From contig OY978525.1 in NCBI GenBank assembly GCA_963854835.1, positions 67,274,407 to 67,338,406 on the forward strand: a stretch of 64,000 nt of DNA. The letters are read 5' to 3'. The position numbers and the translations under genes were made by a program. The notes beneath the pieces were generated by a model, which was given only the letters and a program-made list of their open reading frames with translations, searched no databases and was not told where the DNA came from. This document shows, piece after piece, positions 61,142-64,000 of this stretch. Positions within the stretch are counted from its first letter, which is position 1. The number at the start of each line of letters is the position of its first letter. The DNA is from Megamerina dolium (lineage: Eukaryota > Arthropoda > Insecta > Diptera > Megamerinidae).

Positions 61142-61972
61142 AATGACGAAGAGAGTGAGTATTTCGGCACAATGGGCAAACACGATTGAAAATGTTAGTT
61201 TGATATGTGTTCACTCTTCGCGAGTCCATTGTAGGAGTATTGGGTCGCTTGGGAGGGTCAAATCGACTGGGTTGTCGAGTAGGTGGGTGGCTGAACGGCC
61301 GAGAACCACCTTTAAATTGGTAATACAGTCATTTATGGTGCGCTGTATGCGCTTCAGATTGGGACCGGTTTCTTTATTCACCAACTGTAGACCGAAAAGT
61401 GTCTTCAACTGTATATTAATGAGCAGTCTCTTATTCCGTATCGTAGTTGTACCAAGCAAGTGGGAAACCATCATTAGTCAGAGGAGTCGACTTAATGATG
61501 CTGTGCGCTTCTCCACGGGCTTTTAGGAGTAAAAGATACAATTTCTTAACGGGAGATAACCGGGGGTTATTTTGGTATAGAGCACATTCGGTGTCACATG
61601 GCGGCAATTGAATAGTGGGGACGGGATATTCTTTATGTACTTTTTCAACGGGTGAACTTCGATTTGTGGGAGAGGCCACCACAATTGTAAGATCGTGTAT
61701 ATGGTCATTGATGTTGAAAAGGCATCAGAGGTAGGAGGTGCAAACCTCCCTGTACGATTTCTTTATTTGACCAGCATCAATGTCTTTACCCGCTTCACCA
61801 AAGATAACGGAGTTATATTTTTTTGAGTTCACTCCAAAGGGTTTCGAATTCCTTTTTTTTTTTGTACTTTCAAGGCAATATTACTATGAGTGACGGTACT
61901 AATTGCCTGAAAGTATGAATCGAAGTCATTTATTTCCTCTGCCGCGGCCTTAAAGCGTTCAACAGCTGACAT
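61142..61972 (-). pseudogene. BEL-2 gag
   Basis: ATG at 61972-61970 starts MSAVERFKAAAEEINDFDSY, then FQAISTVTHSNIALKV. Further pieces are IQLPPCDTECALYQNNPRL, SPVKKLYLLLLKARGEAHSI and IKSTPLTNDGFPLAW (61682-61431), NKRLLINIQLKTLFGLQLVN and NLKRIQRTINDCITNLKVVL (61474-61211). A knuckle CPLCRNTHSLRHC lies near 61180. This is a BEL Gag (DUF1759-like middle part). Frame changes lie near 61850, 61700 and 61450. Confidence 0.85.
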
Positions 61973-63164
61973 GTTAATTGTACACGCAGAAGAAACTAGC
62001 AATAAATGTAAATCAAGTAAATCGGGTTGCCAGGAAATGTCTTGGATTTAATCTTTCAAAGTAGCAGATTACACGAAAGGAAACAACCAGGCAAATGCTT
62101 GCGGTCGATGCAAATATACACATGTACATATGTATAGCGGATAAATTCGATTCGAATTTGTATATAATTTGTTGGGGTATCTATGTGAGCGTATATAATG
62201 CACCGTAATTCAGGCTCAATGTATATTGATTTGTATTTTAAGAACTCGTTGAATGGGGTATTGATTGAGATTGATTGAAATTAAATCGCCCAAATGGTTC
62301 GAAATATGACTATACAGTATGTACAGTATGTATATGTATATATGTGCTGCGGTTGTCTGATCATTCGGTATCAAATTCGTAAACGCAAAAATCTTCAATA
62401 ACAGAGAATTACCGAAAATTAATGGGTGGATTGTTGAAATTCAATAAAAATATCGTGTGTATTTGAGTATTGAAAGCCCTCAATGATTCCGAGTCACAAT
62501 TTTTTCTCACGGGGAGTTGATCTAATAGAAAAGGCAATACAATACGTTTGTTGTTACCTACTTATATTGTATATTAATAATAGCAGACCAAATCTGTGTA
62601 CTTAAATCAAATAGATTTATCTGTGGGTTGTTGTTGTATACGTGTGAAAACAAATTTAATGTAAGTATAATAAAGTGAGGTCAATTTTAATGAGTTAGAG
62701 TGTGGTTGTTGTTGCTCTACAATTATAAGTGCCTATTTATTAACGACAAGTAATATAGGCCGAGTAATCTTATTGTTGCCTCTATATGCAAAACAGCAGC
62801 AGATAGAGAAAATGTAAATGCGAGAGAATGACTTTGCTTTGTTTTTTGTTTTGTTTTGAAATTGAAATTGCATATATTTAAATACACGTGTTGTTTTGTT
62901 TGTTTTGTTCTTGAAGGAAACAAACAAAGGTAGAATGGGAAGAAATATATATTGGGAGATGTTCGTATAATATGAAAGTATATTTTTTTGTGTATTCAAA
63001 TATTTTGTAATTTAGGGAAAAGAAAAGCAACAACTTTTGTACCTTTAACTCGATTATATTTTAAAGGAATACAAGATGACGCCAACGAGACGATTTGAAG
63101 CCAGAGTAATCATAAAAAAGGCTGTATAAATTATTACAGGTTTTTTATATTTTTATTTTTACAT
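61973..63164. other. BEL-2 leader and AT-rich DNA
   Basis: About 1.2 kb with no coding region supported. It should contain the leader and 5-prime LTR of BEL-2, but no LTR border, primer site or match to the opposite end could be recognised. TTGTTGTTGT-like stretches and GA/AC-poor AT-rich DNA dominate. Confidence 0.4.
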
Positions 63165-63318
63165 CACACATGTACATATGTATAGCAATGTGACATACCT
63201 CGGGCGGCAAGATTTTCTTACCAAAAATGTTTGTGTGAAGGAGTTTTATTGGCGGTGGGCCTTTCCCGTCGGTTTTATATCCAGTTGGTGGAAGTACGAT
63301 CCTGCCGCTGTTGCTGTT
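63165..63318 (-). repeat. Dispersed repeat R, copy 3
   Basis: Joins both other copies: its left part (TAGCAATGTGACATACCTCG, GCAAGATTTTCTTACC) matches 3795-3840 and its right part (GGTGGGCCTTTCCCGTCGGT, GATCCTGCCGCTGTTGCTGT) matches 30160-30230. An RTE tail starts within its last bases (GCTGTTAC then TTACTTACTTA). Confidence 0.8.
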
Positions 63319-64000
63319 ACTTACTTACTTATGTGGTCATAACAACCGAATATCGATTTTGGCCGAAAATAACATGCTTCGCTAGCCATCTCTGTTCTTT
63401 GCTAGCTGGCGCCATTTAGAAATTCCAAGCGCCGTCAGGTTCTCCAGTGCTTGGTCTTCCTCTTCTGCGTCGTCCTCCAGCGGGTCCCGAATATAACACC
63501 TTCTTAGCTGGAGCGTGTTCTTCCATTTGCTCGACATGACCTAGCCAGCGCAGCCGCTGGATTTTGATGCGCTTTACTATGTCAATATCGGCATACAGCT
63601 CGTACAGCTCATGGTTGTGCCTTATTCGGTACTCGCCACCAACGCAAATAGGTCCAAAGATCTTGCGTAGGATTTTTCTATCGAAAACTCAAGCATTCGT
63701 TCATCCGAGGTGGAAATTGTCCAGGCTTCAGCGCCATATGTTAGGACAGGCATGATGAGAGACTTGTAGAGTGTAGTTTTCGTTCTTCGAGAGAGGGCTC
63801 GACTTCTCAATTGCTTACTCAGCCCAAAGTAACACCTGTTAGCAAGAGTTATCCTACGCATGATCTCCAAGCTGACGTCATTACTGCTGTTAATGCTGGT
63901 TCCAAGATAGACAAAGTCCCTTACTACTTCAAAAGCGTAGTTGTCAACAGTGACGTGATGTCCAAGGCGCCGGGACTCTTTGTTTGTTGACACTAGATGC
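63318..64000 (-). mobile_element. RTE-type element, 3-prime part, leaving the window
   Basis: Matches 49558-50260 in order: tail TTACTTACTTACTTATG on the left, then the conserved C-terminal part and the region with GTTGTCAACAGTGACGTG. It is inserted in dispersed repeat R. It contains small deletions (one G missing near 63690 and about 20 bp near 63455) and continues past the right edge. Confidence 0.9.
63622..63993 (-). pseudogene. RTE reverse transcriptase C-terminal fragment
   Basis: [40 protein letters not shown] and [19 protein letters not shown] run to [20 protein letters not shown], where a single-base deletion near 63690 shifts the frame. The remainder of the tail can be followed in another frame to about 63400. 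Upstream lies outside the window. Confidence 0.88.

Noticed and set aside
62480..62530. Possible primer binding site for BEL-2 (CTCCCCGTGAG on the minus strand)
   Set aside because: No TGG start and no adjacent LTR border could be recognised.

Overview
This window looks like a gene-poor, transposon-saturated stretch of an insect genome, most likely a fly. The case rests on the transposon content: BEL/Pao, Ty3/gypsy, Jockey, RTE and I/LOA retroelements together with rosa (DD41D), maT (DD37D), mariner (DD34D), Tc1 (DD34E) and Tigger-type DNA transposons, in AT-rich DNA with very long (TA)n arrays. rosa elements are known from tephritid fruit flies, so a tephritid is plausible, but that is inference. 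I found no host protein-coding gene, no rRNA gene and no functional tRNA. Every coding stretch I can support belongs to a mobile element, and nearly all are broken by stops, frameshifts or deletions.

Layout. 0.2-2.4 kb: an RTE-type non-LTR element (minus strand) split by a Jockey fragment. 2.4-4.0 kb: remnants of Tc1/mariner elements and an RTE 5-prime end between TA arrays. 4.0-7.5 kb: featureless AT-rich DNA. 7545-13432: a full-length BEL/Pao element with two 252-bp LTRs. 14.2-16.5 kb: a 5-prime truncated Jockey element. 16796-17322: a MITE with 23-bp terminal inverted repeats and a TTA duplication. 17.3-23.3 kb: gypsy fragments of two families. 24.0-25.3 kb: a rosa element. 25.3-27.6 kb: a gypsy remnant carrying a SINE. 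28.3-34.8 kb: TA arrays interleaved with SINEs, mariner, maT and RTE pieces. 34.8-39.8 kb: a gypsy element whose LTR was split by a Tigger-like transposon. 39.8-42.7 kb: a second mariner and a second maT copy. 43.2-46.3 kb: an I/LOA-like LINE joined to a gypsy fragment. 49.6-53.2 kb: the best RTE copy and a Tc1 element. 53439-59775: a large, almost perfect palindrome made of the 3-prime half of a second BEL/Pao element, which continues alone to about 62 kb. 63.3-64.0 kb: another RTE copy leaving the window.

How the parts relate. The elements do not form a pathway; they are parasites nested in one another. A tRNA-derived SINE occurs six times, twice with clear 14-bp target duplications. Two maT copies of identical length share the same premature stop. 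Three separate Tc1/mariner lineages left internally deleted derivatives. The 6.3-kb palindrome, with its (TA)n-rich spacer also duplicated outside it, is the most striking structure. It may be a recent fold-back rearrangement or an assembly artefact.
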